From: Bolinopsis microptera
Lineage: Eukaryota > Ctenophora > Tentaculata > Lobata > Bolinopsidae
Direction: 5' to 3'
Assembly (NCBI RefSeq): GCF_026151205.1
Contig: NC_087081.1
Span: 6,505,246 to 6,569,245, forward strand
DNA: 64,000 nucleotides
Of this stretch, positions 54,709 through 64,000 are shown piece after piece. The notes under the pieces were generated by a model. That model was not told where the DNA came from. It worked only from the letters and a program-made list of their open reading frames with translations, and made no database searches. Position 1 is the first letter of the stretch. Every line of letters starts with the position of its first letter. A program made the translations under genes and the position numbers.

Positions 54709-57700
54709 CTGAAAATTAACATCATGATAAACTGATCATTCCTTTACTCATAAAGGTAGTCTCCACCATCTCGTGTTGTCCATCTGAAAATTAACATCAT
54801 GATAAACTGATCATTCCTTAACTCATAAAGGTAGTCTCCACCATCTCGTGTTGTCCATCTGAAAATTAACATCATGATAAACTGATCATTCCTTTACTCG
54901 GTGGTTGTGCAACTTATCCAAGTTATATTAGTAGCATTGCAGTACCCAGGTAGGATTAACTAAGCTTTAGATTAGTAGAGATTAGTAGCATTGCAGTACC
55001 CAGGTAGGATTAACTAAGCTTTAGATTAGTAGAGATTAGTAGCATTGCAGTACCCAGGTAGGATTAACTAAGCTTTAGATTAGTAGAGATTAGTAGCATT
55101 GCAGTACCCAGGTAGGATTAACTAAGCTTTAGATTAGTAGAGATTAGTAGCATTGCAGTACCCAGGTAGGATTAACTAAGCTTTAGATTAGTAGAGATTA
55201 GTAGCATTGCAGTACCCAGGTAGGATTAACTAAGCTTTAGATTTATTCACTGATTTTCGAACATATTAGTTTAAAGGGATAATACTTGAAACTTTGCTTA
55301 AAGTTCTTATATTATTATAAATAGGCAAATAGGTACAATCCTGACCGGCTGTTACGGTAACAGCCCTCTAACAGCCCTCTAACAGTCACTTATAATAACT
55401 ATGATTAATACCCCGACCTAATTAAGCCCAACTCACGAGTTTCATTTTGTTCAATCACGAGTTTTTCCTTATTTTCACTAATTAATTTCCCTCACTATTT
55501 TCACTAATTGAGGAGACCATTAGTGAGCATGATCGGCTGAGCTGGGGAAACATTTCAACTATATCCTATATTTTCCTGACCACTTATAAGTAGCAACATG
55601 TCTCCAATTTTGTCCACGACCCTACGTTCCCAACAAAAACTCGCATTAAACCTTTCACGATTTGCTGGTACTATCTTACTATTGCACTCTAACTGGCAGC
55701 TGATGAGGTTCTAAATGTTTTCTGGCATCGTTACTTGGAGTTGATGAAACTTTGAATATATTCTGACATGGTAAATTCCAGTTAATTGAGTTCCGAGTAG
55801 AATCTAAGTATGTGCTTGAGACTTTGTAGTTGGGCGTTGGCACCGCTACTCAATTTGAAGTCTGCAAAGTTTTTAAGGAGTTAAGGCTTTCTCCTATCAT
55901 TACTTGAAGCTGATGAAACTTTGCATATATTCTGGCATACTAATTCGAGGTTTTTAATTGAACTCTGAGTTTTATATCATCTTCTGAGTACCTAGAATGT
56001 TACAACTTTGTACGTGACCGGTCAAAGTTCTAATACTGTTAAGGTGTTATTGCCGTACCAGCACACGATGATCTATACTCCTTTTTGTCGTACAATTATG
56101 ATAACTATCACTTTATCAGGGTATTTAGTTGAGAAGAATTGGAAAGATCATGTGATTTTACTGATTCCAGATTACGAGCACAGGTGATTGGAATAAGTCT
56201 TAGAGCACAAAAAGTTTGATAAACTCACTCTCAAGTGACCTCCCCCTCCTCCCCCTCCCCCTCCTCCCCCAACAAGGTATCTTAAAAACCACTTACTTTC
56301 CATGTCATCATCTTTAGTGAGGAGGTCTGTTTGTCCGTCTCCGTTGTTGGTATTATTGGTGTGTCTCATCAACTTGTTTGCTCCGTCCATCACGACCTCC
56401 TGGGCTTTCGAGGTCAGTTTCCTTCCTTTTGCTTTCAGCATCCTAAGAGAGTTAAAAACGTCCAAAAAAACAAACTTAAAGTTGGCGTTACTTTTTTTAT
56501 AAAATTCAATCGGAAAATCATATGTCTTGCTTTATAAAATTCAATTAGAAAGTCAAATCGAAAGGTCAATCAGAATTTCGATATCATGTCCGCCACGAAT
56601 TATCGGTGCACTGTAAGAAGGATATCTACAATGTATTAAAGTATTAATATTGTACACAATATGTCAATATTATTAATATTGTCTGAAGTTACCTGGTATG
56701 AGCTGCAGATACAGACCGGATAGCATTGAACACTGAGGTCACTAACGTCAGACCTGTGGAGAACGGTATTATTGGAAACGCTGAAAATCAGCGGAGTGCT
56801 GCACACAAAAACGTAAAATCAAATGCTGTGAGCTGTCAACCAATAAATACGTATTGCCGCAAAAGGGGGACGAGGCAAAACACAGAGGAGAAACAAAACA
56901 AGAAAAAAGAAGAAACAAAACAAAAACCCACCAATACAAAAGACGAACAAGACCCGGATAAGAACGAGGTGGTTAGCCTCCGTCATGGAAATGTCACCCA
57001 GTCCCACCGTGGTCAGGGTGATGACGTAGAAGTACATGCACTTTACGAAGGAGTCAGTTGGGTTACTATTGTTCAATATCTGAGGAGGAATTAATTTTTT
57101 AAAGGAAACAAAATAGAATATTATACAAAATAGTTTTACAATCACAATGCTGGCAAGCATAACCGTTGCCCTTATATTCACAATACTATTTACCCCCTAT
57201 ACTATTATATCCCCTTTATTGTTTTCCAGGCATTAAGACTCATCGAAAGTAGTTCAGCAGGTATATTTAAGTTCAAAACATTCTAATTCAATGTAAAAAT
57301 GACATGAATAAGAAATAGTTATGTGGAGGTTTTTAAGAAATTTGCGCAAAATACGCGCCAGCATGTTATACGAAATTAGGTAAAAAAACCAAAATCGCCA
57401 TATTCAGGTGCCTTAAAAACCATGTTAAAATTGAGTTAGAGATCTGAAACTTTGCAGGGCGTCTAGAACTTGTCCAAATCGACTGTAAAAAAATGTCATG
57501 TTTCAGGAGTATCGGGAAATGGGTTTTCTGGAACCCCTGTTTTACAACAGATTGTCGTGAAGCATATATATATATGTATAGACGCTTTTGGCAGTCAATT
57601 GTAGCCTACATTTAAGTATCCGTAGATTCAAAAGTATAAAAGATACAGTCATTTCGAACCACAGGTTTTAAAGATAATTGTTTATACTTTAGTTTACATT

Positions 57701-60069
57701 ATATCGAAAAATAATTTAACGTCATCATCATCACTTGATGACGTCATCAATTTAAGTGTTTTTAAAACTTGATTTTTGACAAAATAACAACTTTTCAAAT
57801 CGATTTTTCACCATTAAAAAGTAATTTTATTCAAAATCTGAGGACATTTTCAACTTAGATAATTGTTCAAGCATTCTGAAAATCTACCGGAAAATTTTCC
57901 TACCTTGCTCCTTCATAAAGATATTTGCTATTGAAGTTAGTGCTTTTTTGAAGAATAATTTTTTTAAAACACAAACGTTGTGAATTAGTATTCTCTGATG
58001 TCGGGCCATCTCTTGGGTTGTGGAGCTCAATTTTGCTTCCTTAAGGTATAAATTGTGTAATAGGCTAGTTTTAAAGTTGAAAATCGAAAAGTTGCACACG
58101 TGAGGACACGCCCAAATTGATTTAAAATTGCTAAAATCACTGAAAATTGTTATTTTCACGATTTTTATCAACTTTGGAGTCCCGTTGTGATTAAAGTTCT
58201 TTTTTGAAATCTTCTGAAACTTTGCATGCTTATTAAACTATATATTAAATACCACTATGCAAAAATTTACGGTGATTCAATATTGTATGCGCACGCAACG
58301 TCCGCTCAAAGTTTGCACGTGCGGAAGGTGAGAATTTTGCTCATTCGTGATTTCGAATATATTCTGCTTTCCCACGATATTTAAATGGCATTATTTATGA
58401 ATTAAATGCCAACTTGAATGAGTAAAAAGTGCCATATTCAGTCTGTTATCGACAGATATACCTACCTAAACACAAGGAAATGTTTTCAAAGGTAAAATTT
58501 CGAAATCGTTAAAATTACCTCCTTATTAATGAAGTTTCGACTGTGTAAATTATCCTGACATTATAATCAAAAAGAGATGATATTTGACCAAAACCCATAA
58601 TCATGGGTAGAGTGAACCGCTGCCAGTGTCTCTCTTTTCCAAACAAAAGGAAATGATATTAATTTGAGGAACCGTCCGCAAATGCAAATTGATACCGAGA
58701 ATGAAATCGCTCGCTCGCTTTTACGAATTGTAATAAAGCTTATTGAATGGGAAAAGCGAGCGACCGATTTCATTCTCGGTATCAATTTGCATTTGCGGAC
58801 GGTTCCTCAAATTAATATCATTTCCTTTTGTTTGGAAAAGAGAGACACTGGCAGCGGTTCACTCTACCCATGATTATGGGTTTTGGTCAAATTAACATAA
58901 TAGAAATAATCTCATCTGAAAACGAGCAAACAGTCCATAGGACTGAAAAAATAATTAATTTTCTTTCAATTCGAAAGAATTAAACTCGAAATTATCCAAG
59001 TTGGGTTGATTAAATTTGATTATTCTGATTTAATAATTTCAATTTAATTATTATAATTTAACCATTATGATTTAATCATTATAATTTGACTACTCTAATT
59101 AATCATTCTAATCTGATTTGTTCAACTTACCGCAGACCACATACAAATGAATACAATGAGAGCAAGCAGGAGAACGAAAAGAGAGAACACTCTCGTCGTC
59201 ATATCTCGCAACTGAAATTAGGTATAAGTTAACTTCAATGGTTACAACAAAGGTTCTAATCTTATATAAATAAAACATTTTTTTTACTGAACTATGTACA
59301 TAGTATGGGTTGACTTATTCTTATTTAGCAGTGCAAATTTTGGAATTTGGCCGCCAAATTTTTTTAAAGGCCTAACTCAAAATTCTGTCCCAAAACTTAA
59401 GGTCATGAGACAATTCTACGTTGATTCTGAAAATTTCATGAAAAAAATATTGAAACCCTATTGAGTTCTATTGTTTTGAGCAAAGTCAGTTTTGCAAATA
59501 TCGCGAACTGAGATATGGGCAATTTTGCTCATTTTTTGCGATTATTTGAACACAGAATCCACAGTTAGGTAGATATTGAGCTGATAATCATAGAGAATGT
59601 GTAGTATAGGCTTACCTTCTATATAAAGCTGGTTTCATTCAAAAATATTGATATTTGACCAATTTATGGGCCAAAATCGATCAAATTTGGTGCGTATTCC
59701 CAAATATGGGCATATGGTTTTTATCCCATAACTCGGCCAATTTTTATCCAATTTTGATAAAACTTAATGTGTGTGTTCAGAAGACTAGTAGCTACAAGTA
59801 GAGCATCCCAAAGCATGGTTTTGGGCATGTTGAGGGTATTTGGCTAAATTGGGGCCAATTTGGACCGAATATGGGCGTGGCTGCCCCGCGGGCACTGTTT
59901 GGCTGTTGGGGTCCGGGACCCCCCCAAAATTTCGGTCACCGGTCCTAGTTTGTTGGTCAACTGGTATCTCGAAACCAAGTTTCACAAAAAAATCAGGGTG
60001 AACCCCCCCCCCCCCCCCCCTTAATACCCACAGTTTATATTCACTTGAATTATTGGGTACAATAATATG

Positions 60070-60118
<49 letters not shown>

Positions 60119-60135
60119 AAGCGAAAGTGAAAATG

Positions 60136-60172
<37 letters not shown>

Positions 60173-61913
60173 AACATTACTTACCTCAAACTGTCTGTTC
60201 ACTTTAGACATTATGGTGGAGAATAAGTTGATACTGGCACTGAGAAAGGCAACTATTCCCTTAGAGAAGAGTGCTAGGTACATCGCCATTATGGGGATAC
60301 CTGCAGAATTGAGTAAAAGTTAAAAGAGCAGTGGAAGTGAAAGATAAAAGTTACTAAGGCTATCTTTAAGCGAAACTTAAATTTTCGTGCTTTATAACCG
60401 TGAGCTTTAAGTTTTAACCGTGCCTTTATTTCGACTATTGAGCAACCCTTGAGTGTATAATTGATAGATAACCAAGGTGCCGAGTTTCAGTTAATGACCA
60501 AATTTGGTGATCTTACACCTGCGAGTCTTACTCCTTAGAGAGTCTTACACCTGAGAAATTCTTACACCTGAGTCTCATGCTAGACTTACCGACAACAGAA
60601 TAACAAAGTGTGAACCACTTCCCGGCATGAGTTCGTGGTGACATGCTGCCGTAACCTGAGTAAATCTTGTAAGTAAACGTTTTAAAAGTATTGATTTTTT
60701 AGAATTGCTGGGTTGACAGTATGTCGAAACAGATAAGGGAGTTTATCTGTCAGAAAACGAGAAAAACCTTGATTAAACTGTAATTTAGCTTATGACAAGA
60801 GATATTGGCAGAAATTACAGCGAAATTTTGACATTCAGTCATTTTTTAAGGGGAAGATTAGAGTTGGCGTTGTTTTTTATAACTATCCCTTGTCTAGAAA
60901 TTAATTAAAATGACTAAAAGAACGAAAAACCTTACCTATAGTGGTTAAAACAGTGGCACAGAAGTCTAAAGAGCTCCAAAAGTTCCACAGGTTCTTTTGC
61001 GTATTAACGTTGTCGAGCTTGAAGCACCGCGTTCCATGCAAACCTTTTAACTCCGCCCATCTATCTTCATCCCAGGCTGAAGATATTAAGAATTAGAATC
61101 AGAAATTATTTAAACATTCGTGGATATGGATACAGGTGGGAGGGTGAACCATGCTTGTTTTGAAACGTGACAGCGATTCTGGATTTTAGTTTGTCAATGA
61201 TGGTTAATCGCTTTTTAGTGTAAGAAATGATTAAGCTCACCACCCGACAGTACCCAGAAACAAAACAATGATAGACCCTCTCAAACTTTCTACATTCTAA
61301 GCAAAAAAGGGGCTTTAATTTAAAAAACGAAAAAAAGGGGGCTTCATTAGTAACTTACGTGTCATTCCTGGAAGATGAGGAATCCCATCTTCATCGTTAG
61401 GGTCGTGGGTTTTATTAAGGAAATATTTAAAGTCACCTTGAAGTCCCAGGTATTTGCCGATCGCTTTTGATCTGGGCATTTGAGAGTTAGTTGTTTTTGA
61501 TTTGATTTTATATTTTGTTTCCTTACACTCATACTTTGATAAAAACGTGAACCAAATTCATAATGACAACTTATCAGCACTGCTCGTCAAGCAGTTTTTT
61601 TACATCCATAGAATATAACTGATGATAAATAACAATAACTAATATATTAACTAATATATATATAATATATCGATAACTATATAACTAATATTAAATGATT
61701 TGATATTAGTTACCTATACAGTAAGAATAAATAAAATATATCTGAAACCACTCACCGATACTTCTCATTATTTTCGATAGACACAAATGCGAAAGCGCAG
61801 CCCGTTAAGAAGATTAAGTTGATGATAAGTAAGACGAAGGAGTTTAAAAGTGCTTTCTTTCCTTTGGCTGTTACTTTTCCGAAGAACCCAAAAATGGGGG
61901 GCATTCCCCGACT
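54611..61913 (-). CDS. two-pore-domain (K2P) potassium channel gene, ten exons
   Basis: Exons in order: 61756-61913, 61359-61471, 60936-61076, 60590-60655, 60185-60300, 59131-59211, 56932-57079, 56693-56780, 56297-56442, 54611-54708. All junctions are GT-AG with matching phase and give 384 residues, counted from the first M1-exon codon. M1 is 25-47, followed by a cap with sequon NKT (72). P1 filter is TTIGYG (135-140), M2 150-171, M3 206-225, P2 filter TTVGLGD (248-254) and M4 263-290; then a cytosolic tail. K2P channels dimerise and carry background potassium current at the plasma membrane. Leu in the second filter resembles TWIK-type P2; subfamily is otherwise open. The start codon must lie upstream, probably in the exon at 63316-63996. 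Introns hold tandem repeats and a long inverted repeat. Confidence 0.93.
54674..54898 (-). repeat. 75-bp tandem triplication of the terminal exon's 3' splice site
   Basis: Three copies start at 54674, 54749 and 54824 on the plus strand. Each contains the first 35 bases of the terminal exon, its acceptor (TTAATTTTCAG on the minus strand) and 40 bases of intron. Copies differ by one base (CCTTTACT or CCTTAACT). All three acceptors are identical and would join exon 56297-56442 in the same phase. Confidence 0.95.
54930..55245. repeat. 54-bp minisatellite in the last K2P intron, six copies
   Basis: Unit AGTAGCATTGCAGTACCCAG plus GTAGGATTAACTAAGCTTTA plus GATTAGTAGAGATT. On the transcribed minus strand each unit has CTACTAATCTCTACTAATC, i.e. 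two branch-point-like TACTAAT motifs. The array lies just upstream of the triplicated acceptors. Confidence 0.95.
55246..56296. other. K2P intron, low-complexity and decayed repeats
   Basis: Imperfect repeats around 55690-55990 share GTTGATGAAACTTTGAATAT and CTGGCAT. A C-rich tract lies at 56238-56269. Confidence 0.5.
56297..56442 (-). CDS. K2P cytosolic-tail exon
   Basis: Acceptor CTCTCTTAG, donor GAAA|GTAAGT. Encodes MLKAKGRKLTSKAQEVVMDG and an Asn/Thr/Asp-rich stretch ending LLTKDDDME. Phase 2 in, phase 1 out. Confidence 0.88.
56693..56780 (-). CDS. K2P M4 C-terminal half exon
   Basis: Acceptor GATTTTCAG, donor CCAG|GTAACT. Encodes AFPIIPFSTGLTLVTSVFNA and IRSVSAAHT, completing M4. Phase 1 in, phase 2 out. 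Confidence 0.88.
56932..57079 (-). CDS. K2P second pore (P2) and start of M4 exon
   Basis: Acceptor CCTCCTCAG, donor ATTG|GTGGGT. Encodes SFVKCMYFYVITLTTVGLGD, the second pore helix and selectivity filter, and LVLIRVLFVFCI of M4. Reading through the donor into the intron gives a spurious Phe-rich extension. Confidence 0.93.
57080..59130. other. K2P intron with a long inverted repeat
   Basis: The largest intron of the assembled gene. It holds the 141-bp inverted repeat at 58582-58892 and the frame at 57884-58171, for which I have no support. Confidence 0.6.
58582..58892. repeat. near-perfect inverted repeat (141-bp arms, 29-bp loop)
   Basis: Left arm 58582-58722 and right arm 58752-58892 are reverse complements with one mismatch found by eye (CGCTCGCTCG versus CGGTCGCTCG). 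The loop is about ACGAATTGTAATAAAGC plus 12 bases. Lying in a K2P intron, it would fold into a long double-stranded stem in the pre-mRNA. Mirrored ORFs in the arms are a by-product. Confidence 0.95.
59131..59211 (-). CDS. K2P M3 exon
   Basis: Acceptor TAATTTCAG, donor TGCG|GTAAGT; phase 0 on both sides. Encodes LRDMTTRVFSLFVLLLALIV and FICMWSA, the third transmembrane helix. Confidence 0.9.
60001..60174. repeat. poly(C) tract and (GTGAAA)n microsatellite in a K2P intron
   Basis: C-run at about 60005-60020; about 19 GTGAAA hexamers at 60068-60174. On the transcribed strand the array is (TTTCAC)n and begins about 10 bases after a K2P donor site. Confidence 0.95.
60185..60300 (-). CDS. K2P M2 C-terminal half exon
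   Basis: Acceptor TTCTGCAG (as CTGCAG|GT), donor TGAG|GTAAGT. Encodes IPIMAMYLALFSKGIVAFLS and further to NRQFE. GIP after the M2 start is typical of K2P channels. Phase 1 in, phase 0 out. Confidence 0.92.
60590..60655 (-). CDS. K2P exon from filter 1 into M2
   Basis: Acceptor TTTACTCAG, donor GTCG|GTAAGT. Encodes YGSMSPRTHAGKWFTLCYSV plus V. The intron splits the filter Gly codon of TTIG|YG, an intron position often seen in K2P genes. Phase 1 in, phase 1 out. Confidence 0.93.
60936..61076 (-). CDS. K2P cap and first pore (P1) exon
   Basis: Acceptor AATATCTTCAG, donor ATAG|GTAAGG. Encodes WDEDRWAELKGLHGTRCFKL, then NLWNFWSSLDFCATVLTTIG, the first pore helix. The Cys in the cap could form the inter-subunit disulfide known for several K2P channels. 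Confidence 0.93.
61359..61471 (-). CDS. K2P extracellular cap exon
   Basis: Acceptor AAATGCCCAG, donor ACAC|GTAAGT. Encodes SKAIGKYLGLQGDFKYFLNK and THDPNDEDGIPHLPGMT. NKT is a potential N-glycosylation site. Phase 2 in, phase 1 out. The pyrimidine tract is weak, so the exact 5' edge is the least certain of the set. Confidence 0.78.
61756..61913 (-). CDS. K2P M1 exon
   Basis: Acceptor with branch-like TCTAAC and TTTATTTTCAG; donor ATCG|GTGAGT. Encodes SRGMPPIFGFFGKVTAKGKK, then M1 NSFVLLIINLIFLTGCAFAF ending VSIENNEKY. Phase 0 in, phase 2 out. The strong acceptor argues that translation starts in an upstream exon, rather than at the ATG at 61943 within the acceptor tract. Confidence 0.92.
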
Positions 61914-63303
61914 CTGAAAATAAATACTGTTAGAAGAAAACATATAGTTTTAGATTTTAACCATAAAATCTTGTTAAAACGTCAACGAACTAACGAGGGT
62001 TCAGCATGAAGTTTGTGTGATGGTTGATTTCGAGAAGAAATCAAGCATAACACAAATTGTTAGCTGAAACCCCCCCCCCCCCCCCGCCTCTTCCCCTCCT
62101 CGTCCCCTTTATGCAATTTTCCGTTCCATGCAGTGGCTCATGTGTACAGTTCATGGATTGTTAAGACAAGGTAAATTTATCTAAACGATATTGTCTAGAC
62201 AATTTCTTAAATAATTACGAACCCTATAGATAATTATTTGTGTCTTTATTTATGATTTATTTATGTCGTTATTTATGATTTATCCTGAATTATTCGGCGG
62301 ATTTCGGTCATATCGACGAATTATTTCTGTGCGGTTATCGTTTATTTTTACTAGCAGGAACCCGTCTAACCCTAAAGTGGTGTCAAGACTCAAGAGACTT
62401 AAATAATTATTACCTATTTAATTCGCGTTTTTGACACCACTTGGGGGTCCAAATTTTGGGCTCTAAAACTCCTATTTCTTGGCCAATTTTTTATTATTTC
62501 ATGCTGATTTGAAGGCCATTAAAGCATTTGACCCAGTCAAAAAAGTTTCAGTTGTATATCTTTTACGGTTTTTGCGGAAAGTCGTGTTAAAGTTGATGCC
62601 GTGGTGTCAGTAAAATGGCACGGATAAATAAATATATATATATATATATACAATGAAAACAACGATTCTACAAACTCAGAGTTTCATGCAAATGCAATCG
62701 TCAGTGTTAGAATAACTTACTAAATTAATAAATCCATGTTTTCCTTACAAGCTCCTTCATAAAATTAACTTAACTAAACTAAATCAAAAACAAAATCAAA
62801 CGAAACGAAAGGAAAATGAAATACAAGAACAAAAACTAAAATTAAAATAAAATATAATATTCCTAAAAGCATTTCTTCAGCATAAACTTGTTGGTGTGCC
62901 TACATTTACTTATGAGTTCCCTCCTCCTATTTAATAGATTGCCATCTGAGTTTGTAGAATCGTTGTTTTCATTGTACAATGCTCCCCTCCCGGGTAGAGC
63001 ACTCTTGAAACTGGATTTCTCCAAAAAAACATCATATATATATATATATATATATCGTCTCGCTTTATATATAGTAAGATAATGGTTTTAAAATATCTAT
63101 TACCTATTATAATAATAGCAGAGATCTAACTGGTATTTGTTTTGCCGGTAGGATTGATTTGATTATTATCATGATGACCTGCATAACGGATATATATGTA
63201 TATTATATATATCCGTGAAAGATCAGAAAAGTTGTAAAATATCAATATCATCTACAATTAATTAATTAATAAACATAATTTATGATTAATTAATTAATAT
63301 TAT
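61914..63303. other. upstream intron of K2P or intergenic; holds dispersed repeat
   Basis: Contains a poly(C) run at 62070-62085, the dispersed repeat copy at 62350-62640 and (TA)n tracts at 62633-62650 and 63038-63054. No exon recognised. Confidence 0.5.
62350..62640. mobile_element. dispersed repeat, copy 2
   Basis: Nearly identical to 46114-46400 (shared TGGTGTCAAGACTCAAGAGA, TTTGACACCACTTGG.GGTC, GTGGTGTCAGTAAAATGGCA), then an (AT)n run. A detached copy of the family's end (CGTCTCGCTTTATATATAGT) lies at 63054-63081. Confidence 0.75.
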
Positions 63304-63315
63304 TCATAATTGCAC

Positions 63316-63996
63316 CTCTTCCTCATCTTCTGGAGTTATTTCGTCAGGTAAACCAAGTTGTATAGAATTCTGAGCCGAGAAAGCCACCAATGCTATCGAA
63401 GAAGGAGGTTTGAATTTGTAAAACAGTTTTGGTGGTAAAACTGACTCCAGAAACCGGTGGTCGGATTTTTTTCGTTGGATCATAGGTTGTAAGATTGGAT
63501 TTTCGGCTGGCTTGGGAGGATTACACGTGGAAATTCTTCTATTCTCCGACTTCAGTCTTTTATGAATCTTGAATTTTTGGTAAGCTGTTGCTGCAAATCC
63601 TACGATTCCAAGTGAGTATGATTTATTTGGGATATCAACTTCATCATTTGATAACAGTGTATTCCAGCTGAACCTATAATTTGACTTTGTCGTGTTTTCT
63701 TTTACAGTTCCTATGTAAGAAGGAATGCTGACAAATCTCCTCTGGAGGGCTGTAGGACGTTTCGAGTGGTTACTATGGCAACAGTCTGAGTTTTGGGGAG
63801 GAAGTTTTGTTTCTAGGATGACAATAGGACTGCAACCTCTGTTTACGAAGGTGGGCTTGAAGGCAATCTGAGCTCGGGACATTGGTCGGTAAAGGGCTGA
63901 ATCACTGTCACATCGGGAGAGCTCGGAGATGTTGTTGCATGTGTTATGGTTATCAGTTGTGATTTCTTCAGGAATTGGAGAGTTTACTGACATCAT
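63316..63996 (-). CDS. candidate first coding exon of the K2P gene, or exon of an unknown gene
   Basis: An ATG ATG at 63996 opens 227 codons to GAG|GTGCAA (stop at 63304 if read through). The protein is hydrophilic, Ser/Asn/Lys-rich and ends acidic (DEITPEDEEE), without transmembrane helices or a domain I recognise. GAG|GTGCAA at 63316 is a weak donor, but its phase 0 fits the phase-0 acceptor of the M1 exon at 61913. Joining them would give a 611-residue channel with a long cytosolic N-terminus, which is longer than usual for K2P. Alternatively it is the last exon of another minus-strand gene ending EVQL. The window edge hides what precedes it. Confidence 0.5.
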
Positions 63997-64000
63997 GAGG

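Noticed and set aside
56819-57181. 120-codon Phe-rich membrane protein on the minus strand
   Set aside because: It is the P2 exon read through its acceptor and donor into introns.
58567-58873. Mirrored ORFs on both strands
   Set aside because: They arise from the inverted-repeat arms.
61752-61943. K2P translation start at the ATG at 61943
   Set aside because: The codons between this ATG and the M1 exon are a branch-point and pyrimidine-tract sequence ending in CAG, so they are intron.
1-64000. tRNA, rRNA or snRNA genes
   Set aside because: I looked for A/B-box pairs and GGTTCGA-type loops and found no convincing cloverleaf. A covariance-model scan would be decisive.

Overview
This is AT-rich, intron-bearing eukaryotic DNA. 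A two-pore-domain potassium channel gene, a class A (rhodopsin-like) G-protein-coupled receptor (GPCR), GT-AG introns and abundant APE-type LINE elements point to an animal. I lean towards a non-vertebrate, early-branching or cnidarian-like metazoan, but nothing in the window fixes the phylum. There are no bacterial operons, no CRISPR array, and I recognised no tRNA or rRNA gene.

Layout. 0-0.6 kb: remnant of an internally deleted LINE. 0.6-20.6 kb: gene-poor DNA with one candidate signal-peptide exon (3968-4148), several minisatellites (18, 58, 10 and 49 bp units) and clusters of the E-box CACGTG, often beside CCAAT boxes. 20.7-24.6 kb: an almost intact RTE-like LINE on the minus strand that split a 44-bp minisatellite, with a 10-bp target-site duplication (TSD). 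26.3-26.8 kb: a 25-bp minisatellite. 27.3-29.1 kb: a second, 5'-truncated LINE with a 12-bp TSD. 29-40 kb: mostly non-coding, with E-box/CCAAT and cAMP-response-element-like (CRE-like) repeats. 40.3-44.1 kb: a degenerate LTR retrotransposon (gag, no pol). 47.1-48.4 kb: a 22-bp array followed by palindromic GCGCTGGCCAGCGC repeats.

48.5-52.8 kb is a GPCR locus. It holds one open receptor (51610-52572, probably with a further 3' exon at 52698-52798), two 3' fragments directly upstream, and an older 5' fragment interrupted by a LINE. The start codon of the open copy lies at the junction with the preceding fragment.

54.6-61.9 kb (perhaps to 64.0 kb) is a minus-strand gene for a two-pore-domain potassium (K2P) channel. 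I assembled it from ten exons with phase-compatible GT-AG junctions: M1, cap, P1 (TTIGYG), M2, M3, P2 (TTVGLGD), M4 and a cytosolic tail. Its terminal exon start, including the 3' splice site, is present three times in a 75-bp tandem repeat, which predicts three alternative C-termini. One intron holds a nearly perfect 141-bp inverted repeat that could fold into a long hairpin RNA.

The two host genes show no direct functional link beyond both being membrane signalling proteins. The rest of the window records transposition, tandem duplication and satellite growth. All coordinates were read by eye; splice sites and homologies are unverified predictions.
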